DNA of 64,000 bases from Mucilaginibacter rivuli (GCF_019391655.1 NZ_JAHXPQ010000007.1:186001-250000); one strand, 5' to 3'. Numbered from the stretch's first letter, positions 7,721 through 17,258 are shown. Notes: a model not told the origin generated them from the letters alone. A program made the numbers and translations.

Positions 7721-8431
7721 ATGCAGCAATTTAACGTGCCCGCGGGCTCTTTTAAAAAAGTTCAAAAGAAAATTTTCATTAGGATTTTACCGCTAATGAC
7801 AATATCAGTAATTGTAGGCGTTGTAATTTCTTTATATCATTCGAAAGAAGCCAATATTAACAATCTTTTACTTAACATTCCTATACTGTGCTTTTGTTTA
7901 GGTTTTGTAATATATCGTGGGGTGAAAAGTCAAAAGCATTCATTTGAAAGCATTCAGTTAATAACTGATAATGAGACTTTGACACGGCTTCAATTTAGTA
8001 AGCCAAGCATCATTATCAGATATGATGATATTACGAGTATTGAAAAAAGTAATGATGGCTATTTAATCATAAAGTCAAATAATTCAAATGGGAAACTAAT
8101 AATTCCTTCTCAAATTGAGAACATTATCGAACTTGAAATAATATTAAATAACATTATTCAGGTTAAAAGTAAACCTCGTTATCAGTTAGTAAACTACAAG
8201 GCCTTAGGTACGATAATGATGGCAATCATAATGATGATATGCGTTTACCTTTCCGATAACAAAATAATTGTCGGCATCTCTGGTTTGGGCATAGTTGTTT
8301 TGATGGCTTATGCTTTTTATCAGTTACGAACTAATAAGAGTATCGACGATAAATCGAAGCTGACTTCCTGGATATTGTTAATTGTTATTGCATCAGTTAT
8401 AGGTATACTATACGATAAATTAATATCGTAA
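7721..8431 (+). CDS. Membrane protein of unknown function with a central soluble domain
   Basis: A 236-residue protein I do not recognise. Hydrophobic segments lie at about residues 23-42 and 49-65, then a 90-residue soluble stretch with alternating strands (IIIRYDDITSIEKS, YLIIKSN, KLIIPSQ) that reads like a PH-type bacterial domain, then three more membrane segments in the C-terminal third. It starts four bases after the cysteine desulfurase stop. Its base use is much richer in A/T than its neighbours, which hints at separate origin or relaxed constraint. Confidence 0.65.
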   Translation: MQQFNVPAGSFKKVQKKIFIRILPLMTISVIVGVVISLYHSKEANINNLLLNIPILCFCLGFVIYRGVKSQKHSFESIQLITDNETLTRLQFSKPSIIIRYDDITSIEKSNDGYLIIKSNNSNGKLIIPSQIENIIELEIILNNIIQVKSKPRYQLVNYKALGTIMMAIIMMICVYLSDNKIIVGISGLGIVVLMAYAFYQLRTNKSIDDKSKLTSWILLIVIASVIGILYDKLIS

Positions 8432-8435
8432 AAGC

Positions 8436-8657
8436 CTACTCCTTCTTCGGCGCAATCCCTTTATCTACATTCAAAGTGAACGATGATTCAGATGCCCTGT
8501 CGGCAGCCTGCAGCCCTTCAATATCAGGTTCTGTTTCAGTTAATATTACATCATCTGTGCCCTCAATACCATCAGAGTGTATATCCTGCTGGCTTTGTTG
8601 ATCTTCAGCATCATTTTCCGATTCGTTTAGCGGGGTTGAATTTATTGGGTTTATCAT
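8436..8657 (-). CDS. Small acidic hypothetical protein
   Basis: A 73-residue hydrophilic frame starting MINPINSTPLNESENDAEDQ, rich in Asp, Glu, Ser and Gln and without predicted membrane segments or Cys. It looks intrinsically disordered. It converges with the membrane protein, four bases apart. The protein-like composition, an ATG start and lack of another frame make it plausible; no function can be given. Confidence 0.5.
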   Translation of the reverse strand: MINPINSTPLNESENDAEDQQSQQDIHSDGIEGTDDVILTETEPDIEGLQAADRASESSFTLNVDKGIAPKKE

Positions 8658-8721
8658 GGTCTTGGTTTTTATATATCCTTACAACAGTATACCCGCCATG
8701 TTGTTTTGAAATATAACTACA

Positions 8722-8753
8722 TAAAAAAAGCGCCCCGGTGATCAGGGCGCTTT
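8722..8753 (-). terminator. Rho-independent terminator of the POT transporter gene
   Basis: A nine-base stem AAAGCGCCC / GGGCGCTTT (8727-8735 and 8745-8753) with a nine-base loop is followed on the minus strand by a run of T. It lies 20 bases beyond the stop of the transporter gene. Confidence 0.85.
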
Positions 8754-8773
8754 CAAAATAATGCGGAATGATA

Positions 8774-10240
8774 TTATAAATTCTCAGTTTCCGGTACAGC
8801 TACCTCATCCGGGTCTGTAATATAATTACGTTCTTTCAATCGCGGCGATATAAACATGAATATGATCAAAAACCCTGCTATCAATTCGATAAAGAACCAA
8901 TAGTAACTTGCGCCGGTAAGCCCTTTAAATATTCCATGTTCTGCAATACTACCATTTACAAAACCTACAAATAAGTTACCCGCAGCCACAGTTAACAACC
9001 ATATGGCCGACATGGTGCTTTTCATTGATATAGGCGCCTGTGTATAAGCATACTCCAAACCTGTTATAGATACCATTACCTCACCTGCTGAGAGGATAAT
9101 AAAAGCGAGCACCTGCCACCAGATATTTGGATGGCCGCCGCCGTCAATACTGGTTTGTATCAGGGCTATAATAACGAAGGATAAACCTGTTAAAAACAAG
9201 CCTGCGCCAATACGGCGTAATGGGGTGGTTTTAATACCCATCTTCTCAAAAAATGGATAAACACCATAAGTAAATATCGGGATAAAGATGAGAAGGAATA
9301 CCGGGTTAACTGTTTGTACCTGGCCCGGTAATATGGTGAACTGGGTAAAACCTAAATTAATTACACGGTAGCAATGCTCGGCTTGCTGTACCCATTCGCT
9401 TTCAGATTGATCCCACATGGCCCAAAAAATTGGCACGAACGCGAATACGGCCAGCACACGATATACCGCTTTTGTGCCCTCCACCTTTTCGGGATTGAAC
9501 GGCCCTTTAGCTACATCTAATAACGATTGGCCTTTTTTCTTTTTGCCCATATTAAACAACGCGTACAGCGATATGAACAGGAAGTTATTTTTATCAACGC
9601 CTTTTGGCGGAACACGCACATATTTTTTCCTTCCCGAAAAGAAAATTATGGTGGCTATTGCCATTAAAATTCCGGGGATACCAAATGCCCATTTCGCACC
9701 ATAATTTTTATATACGTATGGTATAAGTACGGTAGAGAACATTGAGCCCGCATTAATGCTGAAGTAGAACCAGCCATATACTTTTGATAATAATGATTGG
9801 TTACTTGCGTCAAACTGGTCGCCAACGTTTGCGGATACGCAGGATTTGATACCACCGGCACCAATAGCTATAATAACCAAACCTGCTGTAAAGCCCGATA
9901 AGTTAGTATCAAATACAGCTAAACATAAGTGCCCTATACAGTATACTATTGATATCCATAAAATGATCTTGTATTTCCCGGTAAACCAATCGGCAACAAT
10001 ACCGCCAACAAAGGGTAGGGTATAAGCCAGGGCCACAAAAAAGTGGGTGCTTTGGTTTGCTTTTGCAGCAGCTTCGGCCGGGCCGAACATTTTACTGTAG
10101 AATTGCGCGGCCAAAAAAGTTACCAGTATAGAGCGCATTCCATAAAAACTGAAACGCTCGGCAGCCTCGTTGCCTATAATGTAAGGAATACTTCGCGGAT
10201 AGCGTGGCTTTTCAGCCGGCACAGTGGTGGGTTCTTGCAT
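8774..10240 (-). CDS. Proton-coupled oligopeptide transporter (POT/PTR2 family, MFS)
   Basis: A 488-residue inner-membrane symporter for di- and tripeptides. Family marks are the early RFSFYGMRSILVTF segment (E-rich helix 1 start), GGIVADWFTGKYKII at about residues 78-92, and FYFSINAGSMFSTVL (PTR2 signature). About 14 hydrophobic helices alternate with short loops, as in bacterial POTs. The gene is single, with 175 bases upstream and its own terminator downstream. Confidence 0.9.
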   Translation of the reverse strand: MQEPTTVPAEKPRYPRSIPYIIGNEAAERFSFYGMRSILVTFLAAQFYSKMFGPAEAAAKANQSTHFFVALAYTLPFVGGIVADWFTGKYKIILWISIVYCIGHLCLAVFDTNLSGFTAGLVIIAIGAGGIKSCVSANVGDQFDASNQSLLSKVYGWFYFSINAGSMFSTVLIPYVYKNYGAKWAFGIPGILMAIATIIFFSGRKKYVRVPPKGVDKNNFLFISLYALFNMGKKKKGQSLLDVAKGPFNPEKVEGTKAVYRVLAVFAFVPIFWAMWDQSESEWVQQAEHCYRVINLGFTQFTILPGQVQTVNPVFLLIFIPIFTYGVYPFFEKMGIKTTPLRRIGAGLFLTGLSFVIIALIQTSIDGGGHPNIWWQVLAFIILSAGEVMVSITGLEYAYTQAPISMKSTMSAIWLLTVAAGNLFVGFVNGSIAEHGIFKGLTGASYYWFFIELIAGFLIIFMFISPRLKERNYITDPDEVAVPETENL

Positions 10241-10415
10241 ATTTAAAAGGTCAATTAAAAATTTCGTCTAAATTAAGATTATTCTTATTAGTCAGAATTA
10301 AATGTTGAAAGTAAACAAAACTTATTGCTTTATATTGGTTATCATAAGTTTTTTGCAAAACACATGGATAGCTAACGTATGCCAATCCAATAAACCTGAT
10401 CAACTGTTTTTTTAA

Positions 10416-11333
10416 CTAATTCTTCCCGGCCGCCGCCCTTTGTTTATCTAATAAGGCTTGTTTTTTGGGGTCAACCAATTGGTCGTCGCCTGCATCGGGC
10501 ATATTGCGCATATCAATATTGTCAATATACACCCAGCGTCCTTCTTTTAGCCGGTAGCCACAATAACTCATATCGGGGCCGTAGGTATCAAACTTACCTT
10601 TCATTTTAGGGTCGGGAGGTACCAGGTGGTCAAACACAATGGTATTTTGCGATGGCACATACCGCAGCAACATAGATGCCAAACGGTTATACTCAAAAAT
10701 GACACGTTTACGTGTTTTGCCGTTCCCATCAAACACGGGCGCGCCAAACACGGGCTTATCGTTTTTAAAAGATATCACATCTATCACCTTCTTGGTCGAT
10801 TTTTCGGTATTTCCTTTCCAACCCACCAGTACATAATACGGCGTAGCCGCGCTTACCTGTATAATTTTATAGTATTGGGCCCCGTACCATTTACGGTTAT
10901 CAACTACCGAGTCTTCGGGGTTTTTAAGCAGGGGCGAATAATCTTCTAAAGGCACAAGTTTTAAGGTAGTGCTGTTCATTTGTATAGCACCGTAAAACCG
11001 GTAACTGCCATCGCTGTTCATCACATGCCATGTCATCAGCCTGAACTTATTGTCAGGCGCGTTAATAATGCTCATGCTCTTTACCGAATCAAAACCATAG
11101 CTATATGAGCCGCTTACCTGCAAAGCACCCACCAATGTTTTTATAAAAGTATAGTTAGCGTTTTTGCGCTCCAAAGCTTCAGGATGGTTGATCACTTTGT
11201 TCCCTAATGATTTCAGGCTGTCTTCAAAAAAACGTAATTGCTTTAACGCTGCAGGGTTACTACCGGCCTGCTGCGCTAACGAAGTAAATGGTATAAATAT
11301 AAAAAGCAGTAAGCCTAAAGCGGTGTTTCTCAT
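10416..11333 (-). CDS. Secreted protein of unknown function
   Basis: A 305-residue protein with a signal peptide (cut near SLAQQ, residue 21). The mature part starts with a helical segment (ALKQLRFFEDSLKSLGNKV) and continues as a beta-rich domain with conserved-looking patterns WHVMNSDGSYRFYGAIQM, YYKII and RYVPSQNTIVFDHLVP; it ends in a charged helical tail. I do not recognise the family, though it resembles conserved hypothetical proteins of Sphingobacteriaceae. It follows the thiolase gene by 22 bases on the same strand and is probably cotranscribed with it. Confidence 0.7.
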   Translation of the reverse strand: MRNTALGLLLFIFIPFTSLAQQAGSNPAALKQLRFFEDSLKSLGNKVINHPEALERKNANYTFIKTLVGALQVSGSYSYGFDSVKSMSIINAPDNKFRLMTWHVMNSDGSYRFYGAIQMNSTTLKLVPLEDYSPLLKNPEDSVVDNRKWYGAQYYKIIQVSAATPYYVLVGWKGNTEKSTKKVIDVISFKNDKPVFGAPVFDGNGKTRKRVIFEYNRLASMLLRYVPSQNTIVFDHLVPPDPKMKGKFDTYGPDMSYCGYRLKEGRWVYIDNIDMRNMPDAGDDQLVDPKKQALLDKQRAAAGKN

Positions 11334-11355
11334 TATCGTGATTGAACTTAGCTAA

Positions 11356-12534
11356 TTAACGCAAATTTTCTATCACAATTGCGCTGGCCCCGCCGCCGCC
11401 GTTACAAATTCCGGCAACACCGTATTTTCCTTTGTTTTGTTCAAGCACCGATAATAAAGTAACTACAATACGCGCGCCCGAAGCGCCCAACGGGTGCCCC
11501 ATAGCCACCGCGCCGCCATGTATATTTACCTTGGCGGGATTCAGTTCCAAAATCTTATTATTAGCTAATGATACTACCGAAAATGCCTCATTGATCTCAA
11601 AGAAATCAATATCGCTGCTCTTTAAACCCGCACGGTGCAAAGCCAAAGGGATAGCTTTTGATGGCGCGGTAGTAAAGCGCTCAGGTTCCTGCTGTGTATC
11701 CGCGTAAGCGATGATCCTTGCCAGCGGTTTAATACCCAACTCGTCAGCCTTTTGTTTACTCATTAATACCACAGCCGCCGCGCCATCGTTCAGTGCCGAT
11801 GCATTGGCGGCTGTAACAGTGCCATCTTTCTTAAACACTGGTTTAAGCGTAGGGATCTTATCAAATTTGACAGCATGCGGGTCCTCATCGTCTTTAACCG
11901 AAGTCACATCGCCTTTTTTGTCTTTTATCTCAACCGAGGTTATTTCGGCAGTAAATTTGCCTTCGGCCTGTGCGGTTTGCGCGCGATGGTATGATTCGGT
12001 AGCATAAGCGTCCTGCTCCTCCCTGCTAACATTATACTCCACGGCACACAGCTCCGCTGCCGATCCCATATGGAAATCATTATACACATCCCAAAGCCCG
12101 TCTTTAACCAAACCGTCTATGATCTGCCCATGTCCCAAACGGTAACCGTTACGTGCCTTATCTAAATAATAAGGCGTATTGCTCATGCTTTCCATCCCAC
12201 CGGCAACAACAATATCATTTTGCCCTAACTGGATGCTCTGCGCCCCCAGCATAATGGCCTTGGTACCCGATGCGCAAACTTTGTTGATGGTAGTGGTAGG
12301 CAGATCGGGCAAACCGGCAAATTTTGCGGCCTGCGTGGCCGGTGCCTGGCCCAAATTGGCCGATAACACATTGCCCATATAAACTTCCTGTATTTGCTCC
12401 GGCTTTAAGCCTGATTTTTCAACTGCCGCTTTAATAGCCAGGCCACCCAATTGTGTGGCCGAAAATGATGATAAACTGCCGCCGAAGCTTCCAATAGGGG
12501 TACGGGTAGCGGCAACTATATAAACTTCGTTCAT
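11356..12534 (-). CDS. Acetyl-CoA C-acyltransferase (thiolase)
   Basis: A 392-residue type II thiolase that condenses or cleaves acyl-CoA with CoA. The acylated cysteine is C87 in NKVCASGTKA, the GGMESMSNTPY motif follows near residue 112, and the C-terminal catalytic His and Cys are in GHPLGASGARI and CNGGGGAS. It may serve fatty-acid beta-oxidation or acetoacetyl-CoA formation; no partner dehydrogenase or hydratase is adjacent. A TAnnTTTG element lies at 12563-12570 on the minus strand. Confidence 0.93.
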   Translation of the reverse strand: MNEVYIVAATRTPIGSFGGSLSSFSATQLGGLAIKAAVEKSGLKPEQIQEVYMGNVLSANLGQAPATQAAKFAGLPDLPTTTINKVCASGTKAIMLGAQSIQLGQNDIVVAGGMESMSNTPYYLDKARNGYRLGHGQIIDGLVKDGLWDVYNDFHMGSAAELCAVEYNVSREEQDAYATESYHRAQTAQAEGKFTAEITSVEIKDKKGDVTSVKDDEDPHAVKFDKIPTLKPVFKKDGTVTAANASALNDGAAAVVLMSKQKADELGIKPLARIIAYADTQQEPERFTTAPSKAIPLALHRAGLKSSDIDFFEINEAFSVVSLANNKILELNPAKVNIHGGAVAMGHPLGASGARIVVTLLSVLEQNKGKYGVAGICNGGGGASAIVIENLR

Positions 12535-12562
12535 AAATAATTGTTCAATAATGTGGTCAGTG

Positions 12563-12570
12563 CAAACTTA
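12563..12570 (-). promoter_or_regulatory. -7 element (TAAGTTTG) of the thiolase gene
   Basis: On the minus strand the sequence is TAAGTTTG, an exact TAnnTTTG match, 28 bases before the ATG at 12534. Confidence 0.5.
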
Positions 12571-12648
12571 CATATTTACACAAGCTTATAACGTATGGAT
12601 AGCGATTTGTGTTGCGCCTGTTCAATGATTGAATAATAGTTGTTTGCA

Positions 12649-12834
12649 TTACTCCCTGTCTTGATTCTTGCCTCTTGCTTCTTGATTCTTCTTTTTCTTC
12701 CTCGCATTCAATGCCTGTTGCAGCAGGTACTCAATTTGCCCGTTGGTGCTCCTAAACTCATCGCCCGCCCATTGCTCCAGGTCTTTTAAAACCTCGGGGT
12801 TTATCCTCAACACAAATGCTTTTTTCTCTGCCAT
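12649..12834 (-). CDS. Arc-type ribbon-helix-helix DNA-binding protein
   Basis: A 61-residue protein: a beta strand KKAFVLRIN, then helix PEVLKDLEQWAGDEF, then STNGQIEYLLQQALNARK, the exact layout of Arc/MetJ ribbon-helix-helix dimers, which bind short palindromes through the paired strands. I chose the ATG at 12834 (MAEKKAF) over a longer frame that would run into the upstream gene. The last residues (KKKKNQEARGKNQDRE) are coded by a copy of an intergenic word repeat (12655-12696). It is the third gene of the SPFH operon and a good candidate for its autoregulator. Confidence 0.8.
   Translation of the reverse strand: MAEKKAFVLRINPEVLKDLEQWAGDEFRSTNGQIEYLLQQALNARKKKKNQEARGKNQDRE
12655..12696. 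repeat. CTTGATTCTTG word repeat inside the RHH coding end
   Basis: The stretch consists of variants of CTTGATTCTTG / CTTGCTTCTTG. The same words build the intergenic hairpin at 32373-32443. Here the repeat is within the reading frame and supplies the C-terminal tail of the ribbon-helix-helix protein. Confidence 0.55.
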
Positions 12835-12842
12835 TCTTATCT

Positions 12843-13352
12843 TTAAACTGATGCCGCGGCCGCCTGCCTTTGCTTTAAAAACATAAAGTGTGCTCCCAAA
12901 AAACACAGCAATGGTACAAGGTCAATTTTTGATGTATTGGGGTCGAGTGTGATATCGATACACCTGCCCCATACACCTTGCTTCATTTTTACAATTTCGC
13001 CAAAGCGCATGGTGTTCCAGCTAAAGCCCCGTTTCCATACTGAATCACGACTAAATTCTGCTTCAAAACCGTCATTCATCAGTAATGATGCTTTACAGAA
13101 CATTCCCATTTTTAACTGCCCTATAACTTCGCCCTGGTTGCTGATTTTGATGGAGCGGCTAAATACACCGGCTCTTTCAAACACCCAGGTATCGGTGTCT
13201 GTTTCGCAGATGCTCCTTGTTCTGAAAAAGCCATCGTAATACATCTTTCCATATATCAATTGCCCGTCTGTAAGCTGGTACCACGGCCTCCACCAGCCAA
13301 TACTTTTCAGCCGGATAGCAGGATTTTTTATTGTTTTAAACGAGGTATACAT
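12843..13352 (-). CDS. Protein of unknown function in the SPFH operon
   Basis: A 169-residue protein that I do not recognise. It has no signal peptide; the body is a run of beta strands with repeated aromatic positions (GWWRPWYQLTDGQLIYGK, YYDGFF, WVFERAGVFSRSIKI, GFSWNTMRF), suggesting a compact barrel, possibly of the tubby/LURP type, though that is only a guess from strand pattern. The C-terminal third has a hydrophobic LVPLLCFLGAHFMFL segment that could touch the membrane. It lies one base after the SPFH stop and eight bases before the RHH start, so the three genes form one operon. Confidence 0.7.
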   Translation of the reverse strand: MYTSFKTIKNPAIRLKSIGWWRPWYQLTDGQLIYGKMYYDGFFRTRSICETDTDTWVFERAGVFSRSIKISNQGEVIGQLKMGMFCKASLLMNDGFEAEFSRDSVWKRGFSWNTMRFGEIVKMKQGVWGRCIDITLDPNTSKIDLVPLLCFLGAHFMFLKQRQAAAASV

Positions 13353-13353
13353 C

Positions 13354-14208
13354 TTAATGGTATAAAGTGCCTGTATTTACAACGGGTGTAACATTGCGCT
13401 CGCCGCACAATACTACCAATAAATTGCTTACCATAGCTGCTTTGCGCTCTTCGTCAAGCTCAACTACATTCTTTTGTGCCAGTCTGTCTAATGCCATTTC
13501 AACAATGCCAACCGCGCCCTCAACTATCAGGCGGCGTGCAGCAATAATGGCCGATGCCTGTTGCCTTTGCAGCATGGCAGCGGCAATCTCGGGCGCATAA
13601 GCCAGGTGCGATATCCGCGCTTCAACCACACTGATGCCAGCCCGTTCTAAACGTTGGTTCAGTTCATCTTCCAGCATTTTGCTTACCTCATCGGCACCAT
13701 CGCGTAAAGTAATACGGGCGCCCTCGTCCTCATAATTATCATAGGGGAACGAATTTGCCAAATGCCTCACTGCCGACTCACTCTGAATGTTTACATATTG
13801 GATATAGTTTTCTACATCAAAAAGCGCTTTTGCCGTATCATTAACCTGCCAAACAATTACAGCGGCAATTTCAATGGGGTTGCCAGCTTTGTCGTTCACT
13901 TTTAGCTGCTGCCCATTAACGTTATATGCTTTTAATGATACCGTTTTTTTGATAGTAAAGGGGTTTACCCAAAAGAAACCATCCTGTTTTACCGTACCTA
14001 AGTAATTACCAAACAGGGTTAAAACTTTTGATTGTGATGGGTTAATAATGATGAGGCCCGGTAGTATAAGCCATGCAAAAATGATCAATACCGCTCCCGG
14101 AACAACCAGTTCCATAACAAGGCAAACAATTCCCACAATTAACAATGACGCAGCTATACCCATTGCGCCGTAGCCGGATGTTGGTGTTATAATTTTTTCA
14201 GAGTTCAT
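13354..14208 (-). CDS. SPFH domain (band 7/stomatin-like) membrane protein
   Basis: A 284-residue protein with two N-terminal membrane segments (about residues 17-32 and 35-54), then a conserved link [29 protein letters not shown] in outline, a band-7 core ([31 protein letters not shown]), and a helical C-terminus with [22 protein letters not shown], the hallmark of SPFH oligomers. Such proteins form ring or cage assemblies at membrane microdomains. It is the first gene of an operon with an unknown protein and an RHH regulator; the start region carries a palindrome over the promoter. Confidence 0.88.
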   Translation of the reverse strand: MNSEKIITPTSGYGAMGIAASLLIVGIVCLVMELVVPGAVLIIFAWLILPGLIIINPSQSKVLTLFGNYLGTVKQDGFFWVNPFTIKKTVSLKAYNVNGQQLKVNDKAGNPIEIAAVIVWQVNDTAKALFDVENYIQYVNIQSESAVRHLANSFPYDNYEDEGARITLRDGADEVSKMLEDELNQRLERAGISVVEARISHLAYAPEIAAAMLQRQQASAIIAARRLIVEGAVGIVEMALDRLAQKNVVELDEERKAAMVSNLLVVLCGERNVTPVVNTGTLYH

Positions 14209-14226
14209 GTTGATTTATGATTTAAA

Positions 14227-14247
14227 ATGATATCACAAAGATATCAT
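14227..14247 (-). promoter_or_regulatory. Palindromic operator overlapping the -7 element of the SPFH operon
   Basis: ATGATATC at 14227-14234 and GATATCAT at 14240-14247 form a perfect eight-base inverted repeat with a five-base spacer. The minus-strand -7 element TATCTTTG (14236-14243) lies inside it. A dimeric repressor bound here would block RNA polymerase; the RHH protein of the same operon is the obvious candidate. Confidence 0.6.
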
Positions 14248-14309
14248 ATTTAAAAAATAGAAAACAAGTATTTTGTTGAAATTATTTTTTAGATGCCTTG
14301 ATTTTCAGT

Positions 14310-14317
14310 TACATTTG
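14310..14317 (+). promoter_or_regulatory. -7 element (TACATTTG) of the SMP-30-like gene
   Basis: An exact TAnnTTTG match ending 16 bases before the ATG at 14334. Confidence 0.5.
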
Positions 14318-14333
14318 ATCAATCAATTACCTC

Positions 14334-15239
14334 ATGAAGAATTTTATATTATTCCTCTTATTTGGCTTAACGCCATTTACTGCGTTGTGCCAAATGGATG
14401 CGCTTAGCACGAACGATAACGTGGTAGATACCAATTTAAGGGCAACTCTGATATCAAAGCAGTTTAGCTTTACTGAAGGCGCATCGGTTGATAAGCACGG
14501 CAATGTGTTTTTCACCGATCAGCCTAACGACAAAATTTGGGAGTATGATGTAAACGGAAAGCTCTCTGTTTTTATGGATAAAGCGGGCCGCGCCAATGGC
14601 ACATACTTCGATAAAAAAGGAAACCTGCTGGTTTGCGCCGATGAGCATAACCAGCTATGGCTTATACACCCCGACAAAAAGATCGATACGCTGTTAACCA
14701 ATTACAACGGCCACCGCCTGAACGGCCCCAACGATGTCTGGATGGATACCAAAGGAGGTATTTACTTCACCGACCCCTACTACCAGCGCCCTTACTGGAG
14801 CAGGACGACGACCGACATGCCCGGCCAGTACGTTTTTTATCTCCCGAAAGGGAAAAAGGAAGCCATTACAGTTGCCGATGACTTGCGGCAGCCTAACGGT
14901 ATAGTTGGTATCCCTGATGGCAAATACCTGTATGTAGCCGATATAAAGGCCAACAAAACATACCGCTACCAAACCACACCCGATGGCACACTAACAGACA
15001 AACAATTGGTGATAACCCAAGGCTCTGACGGGATGACCTTGGACGAGCACGGTAATATTTACCTTACGGGAAAAGGTGTTACCGTGTACAATCCAGCCGG
15101 TAAAAAGATAGCCCACATTGATATCCCCGAACCATGGACAGCTAACCTTTGTTTTGCAGGCAAGAACAGGAAAGACTTGTTTATTACAGCTTCGACGGCC
15201 ATATATATTATTAGAATGAAAGTTAAGGGAGTTGAATAA
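14334..15239 (+). CDS. Secreted SMP-30/gluconolactonase-like beta-propeller
   Basis: A 301-residue protein with a signal peptide (cut after about LCQ, residue 20). The mature part is a six-bladed propeller with the SMP-30/gluconolactonase/LRE pattern: EGASVDKHGNVFFTD, RLNGPNDVWMDTKGGIYFTDPYY, LRQPNGIVGIPDGKYLYVAD and GSDGMTLDEHGNIYLTG. The acidic and Asn residues at blade centres form the metal site used to hydrolyse sugar lactones. Export to the periplasm suggests a role in extracellular aldonolactone use; substrate unknown. Confidence 0.85.
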   Translation: MKNFILFLLFGLTPFTALCQMDALSTNDNVVDTNLRATLISKQFSFTEGASVDKHGNVFFTDQPNDKIWEYDVNGKLSVFMDKAGRANGTYFDKKGNLLVCADEHNQLWLIHPDKKIDTLLTNYNGHRLNGPNDVWMDTKGGIYFTDPYYQRPYWSRTTTDMPGQYVFYLPKGKKEAITVADDLRQPNGIVGIPDGKYLYVADIKANKTYRYQTTPDGTLTDKQLVITQGSDGMTLDEHGNIYLTGKGVTVYNPAGKKIAHIDIPEPWTANLCFAGKNRKDLFITASTAIYIIRMKVKGVE

Positions 15240-15358
15240 TTAAGGGGGGTGATTAAGCTAGATTTTTTCGATCAAACTAATCACTTAATGAACCTAATAA
15301 TGCTCACAAACAAAAACCACTCAGTTAATAAACTAATCCAACCCAATCAACAAAAAAA

Positions 15359-17227
15359 TCAATCAACCGCCCCCTCAATCGATTTTCCCTTCATGGCCGT
15401 ATTTACCGCATGGTCCATCAGGCGCTCGGCAAAGGGGCGGGTAAATTCGTTTAGCTCGTCAATAGCTTTATGTATTAGGTCTTTGTCGCCACTGGTGAGG
15501 GCTTCTTTTAAGGTAACCAGGTATTTTTGCGTATCGCTTATCTCGGCAACACTCAGGTGTGTGCCGTGTTTCTTAATAAAATTCTCAACGGTATAGGTTA
15601 TTTGTTCGCCTTCGGTGCGAGCCTCTATCAGCATACGCTGGGCAACATCATCTTTGGCGTGGGTAATGCTGTCCATCAGCATTTGCTCCACCTGGTCGTC
15701 GGTAATGCCGTAGGTTGGTTTTACTTCCACCTCCTGTTTCACACCAGATCGCAGTTCAATGGCCTGTATCTTCAGTATCCCATCGGCGTTCAACAAAAAG
15801 TTAATATCCACTTTGGGGAAACCGGCGGGCATAGCCGGTATGCCTTTCAGGTCAAACTCCGCTAACTTACGGTTCTCTTTGATCAGGTCGCGCTCGCCTT
15901 GGTAAACCGAAATTTTCATGTTCACCTGCCCGTCAATCGAGGTAGTATATTGCCTGCCCGCTTTGGTAGGCACTTTACTGTTTCGCGGGATGATCACATC
16001 CATCAAACCACCCATAGTTTCAATACCGAGAGATAGCGGTGTAACATCCAGCAATAAAATATCTTTACGGTTACCAGCTAAAATATCAGCCTGTATGGCA
16101 GCGCCAAGGGCAACCACTTCATCAGGGTTTACATCATCGTGTACAGGTTTACCAAAAAACTCCGATACCATCTTCTTCACTAAAGCCGTACGGGTTGAGC
16201 CGCCTACCATTACCACTTCATCAATATCGCTAATGCTCAGTTTAGCGTCGGCAAGGGCGTTCTTACAGCAATCAATGGTCTGGTTAACCTTTGGCAGGAT
16301 AAGGCTTTCGAAAGTTTGCTTATCCAACGTACACCAGATCTCGCCTACCTTCTCATTAAAAATGCTTTGGTGGCTCATCGATTTCTTAGCTTCTTCGGCC
16401 TTCAAACGCAGTTCCTGCGAAAGTTCGTGGTTAGCCAAAAGCACGGCACGGTCAAGCTGGTTCTTTTCTATCCAATAATCCAGTATCGCACGGTCAAAAT
16501 CATCACCACCTAAAAAGGTATCGCCATTGGTGGCCAGTACCTCAAAAATGCCGCTCTGTATTTGCAGGATAGATACATCAAATGTACCGCCACCCAAGTC
16601 GTACACCGCAATAGTCTTTGTTTCTTCCGGATCCAGGCCAATGCCATAAGCCAAACTGGCGGCAGTAGGCTCATTCACTATGCGCAACACATCCAGCCCG
16701 GCCAATTTACCGGCGTCGCGTGTTGCCTGGCGTTGAGAATCATTAAAATAAGCAGGCACAGTAACCACGGCGCGGTTAACCGGGGTTTTTAAAGCATGCT
16801 CTGCGCGTTCCTTCAGTTCTTTTAATATCAGGCCCGATAGTTCTATGGGAGTGTAAAAAGTATCGCCTACTTTTATTTTAACCAGGCTTTCGCTGTCGTC
16901 ATCAATAACTTTGTAGCTAAAAAAGTCTTTGTGTTTTTCAATGTCTTTGTATGATCGGCCCAATAAGCGTTTTACCGAAAATATGGTGTTTTGCGGGTCG
17001 GTTATTAAAAAATCTTTGGCTTCGTTACCCACAGTAATATCGCCTGCCGCGCCAAAGTGAACTATACTTGGCACCAACACGCCCTTACCGGCATCGTTAA
17101 TTACTTTAGGCTCCTTATCGGGATTAATAAAAGCTACCAGCGAATTGGTGGTGCCCAGGTCTATCCCAACAATGATCTCTTCTTTTTGTAATGAACCTGT
17201 TGCCAGGTTGATAGAAATTTTAGCCAT
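15359..17227 (-). CDS. hscA: Hsp70 family chaperone, HscA-like
   Basis: A 622-residue Hsp70. The nucleotide-binding domain shows [13 protein letters not shown] (residues 20-32), [40 protein letters not shown] and VMVGGSTR; the substrate domain starts near [20 protein letters not shown]. The extended N-terminus before GIDLGTT, PSIVHF, and the absence of the disordered acidic tail seen in DnaK fit HscA, which helps IscU release Fe-S clusters. No hscB, iscU or fdx is adjacent, so DnaK-paralogue status cannot be excluded. A TAnnTTTG element lies at 17251-17258. Confidence 0.75.
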   Translation of the reverse strand: MAKISINLATGSLQKEEIIVGIDLGTTNSLVAFINPDKEPKVINDAGKGVLVPSIVHFGAAGDITVGNEAKDFLITDPQNTIFSVKRLLGRSYKDIEKHKDFFSYKVIDDDSESLVKIKVGDTFYTPIELSGLILKELKERAEHALKTPVNRAVVTVPAYFNDSQRQATRDAGKLAGLDVLRIVNEPTAASLAYGIGLDPEETKTIAVYDLGGGTFDVSILQIQSGIFEVLATNGDTFLGGDDFDRAILDYWIEKNQLDRAVLLANHELSQELRLKAEEAKKSMSHQSIFNEKVGEIWCTLDKQTFESLILPKVNQTIDCCKNALADAKLSISDIDEVVMVGGSTRTALVKKMVSEFFGKPVHDDVNPDEVVALGAAIQADILAGNRKDILLLDVTPLSLGIETMGGLMDVIIPRNSKVPTKAGRQYTTSIDGQVNMKISVYQGERDLIKENRKLAEFDLKGIPAMPAGFPKVDINFLLNADGILKIQAIELRSGVKQEVEVKPTYGITDDQVEQMLMDSITHAKDDVAQRMLIEARTEGEQITYTVENFIKKHGTHLSVAEISDTQKYLVTLKEALTSGDKDLIHKAIDELNEFTRPFAERLMDHAVNTAMKGKSIEGAVD

Positions 17228-17250
17228 TTTTATACGTAATTAACAAGCCG

Positions 17251-17258
17251 CAAATGTA
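17251..17258 (-). promoter_or_regulatory. -7 element (TACATTTG) of hscA
   Basis: An exact TAnnTTTG match on the minus strand, 23 bases before the ATG at 17227. No CIRCE-type heat-shock palindrome accompanies it. Confidence 0.5.

Noticed and set aside
15918..16478. A 186-codon open frame on the plus strand across hscA
   Set aside because: It lies wholly antisense to a well-conserved Hsp70 frame and its translation has no protein-like pattern.
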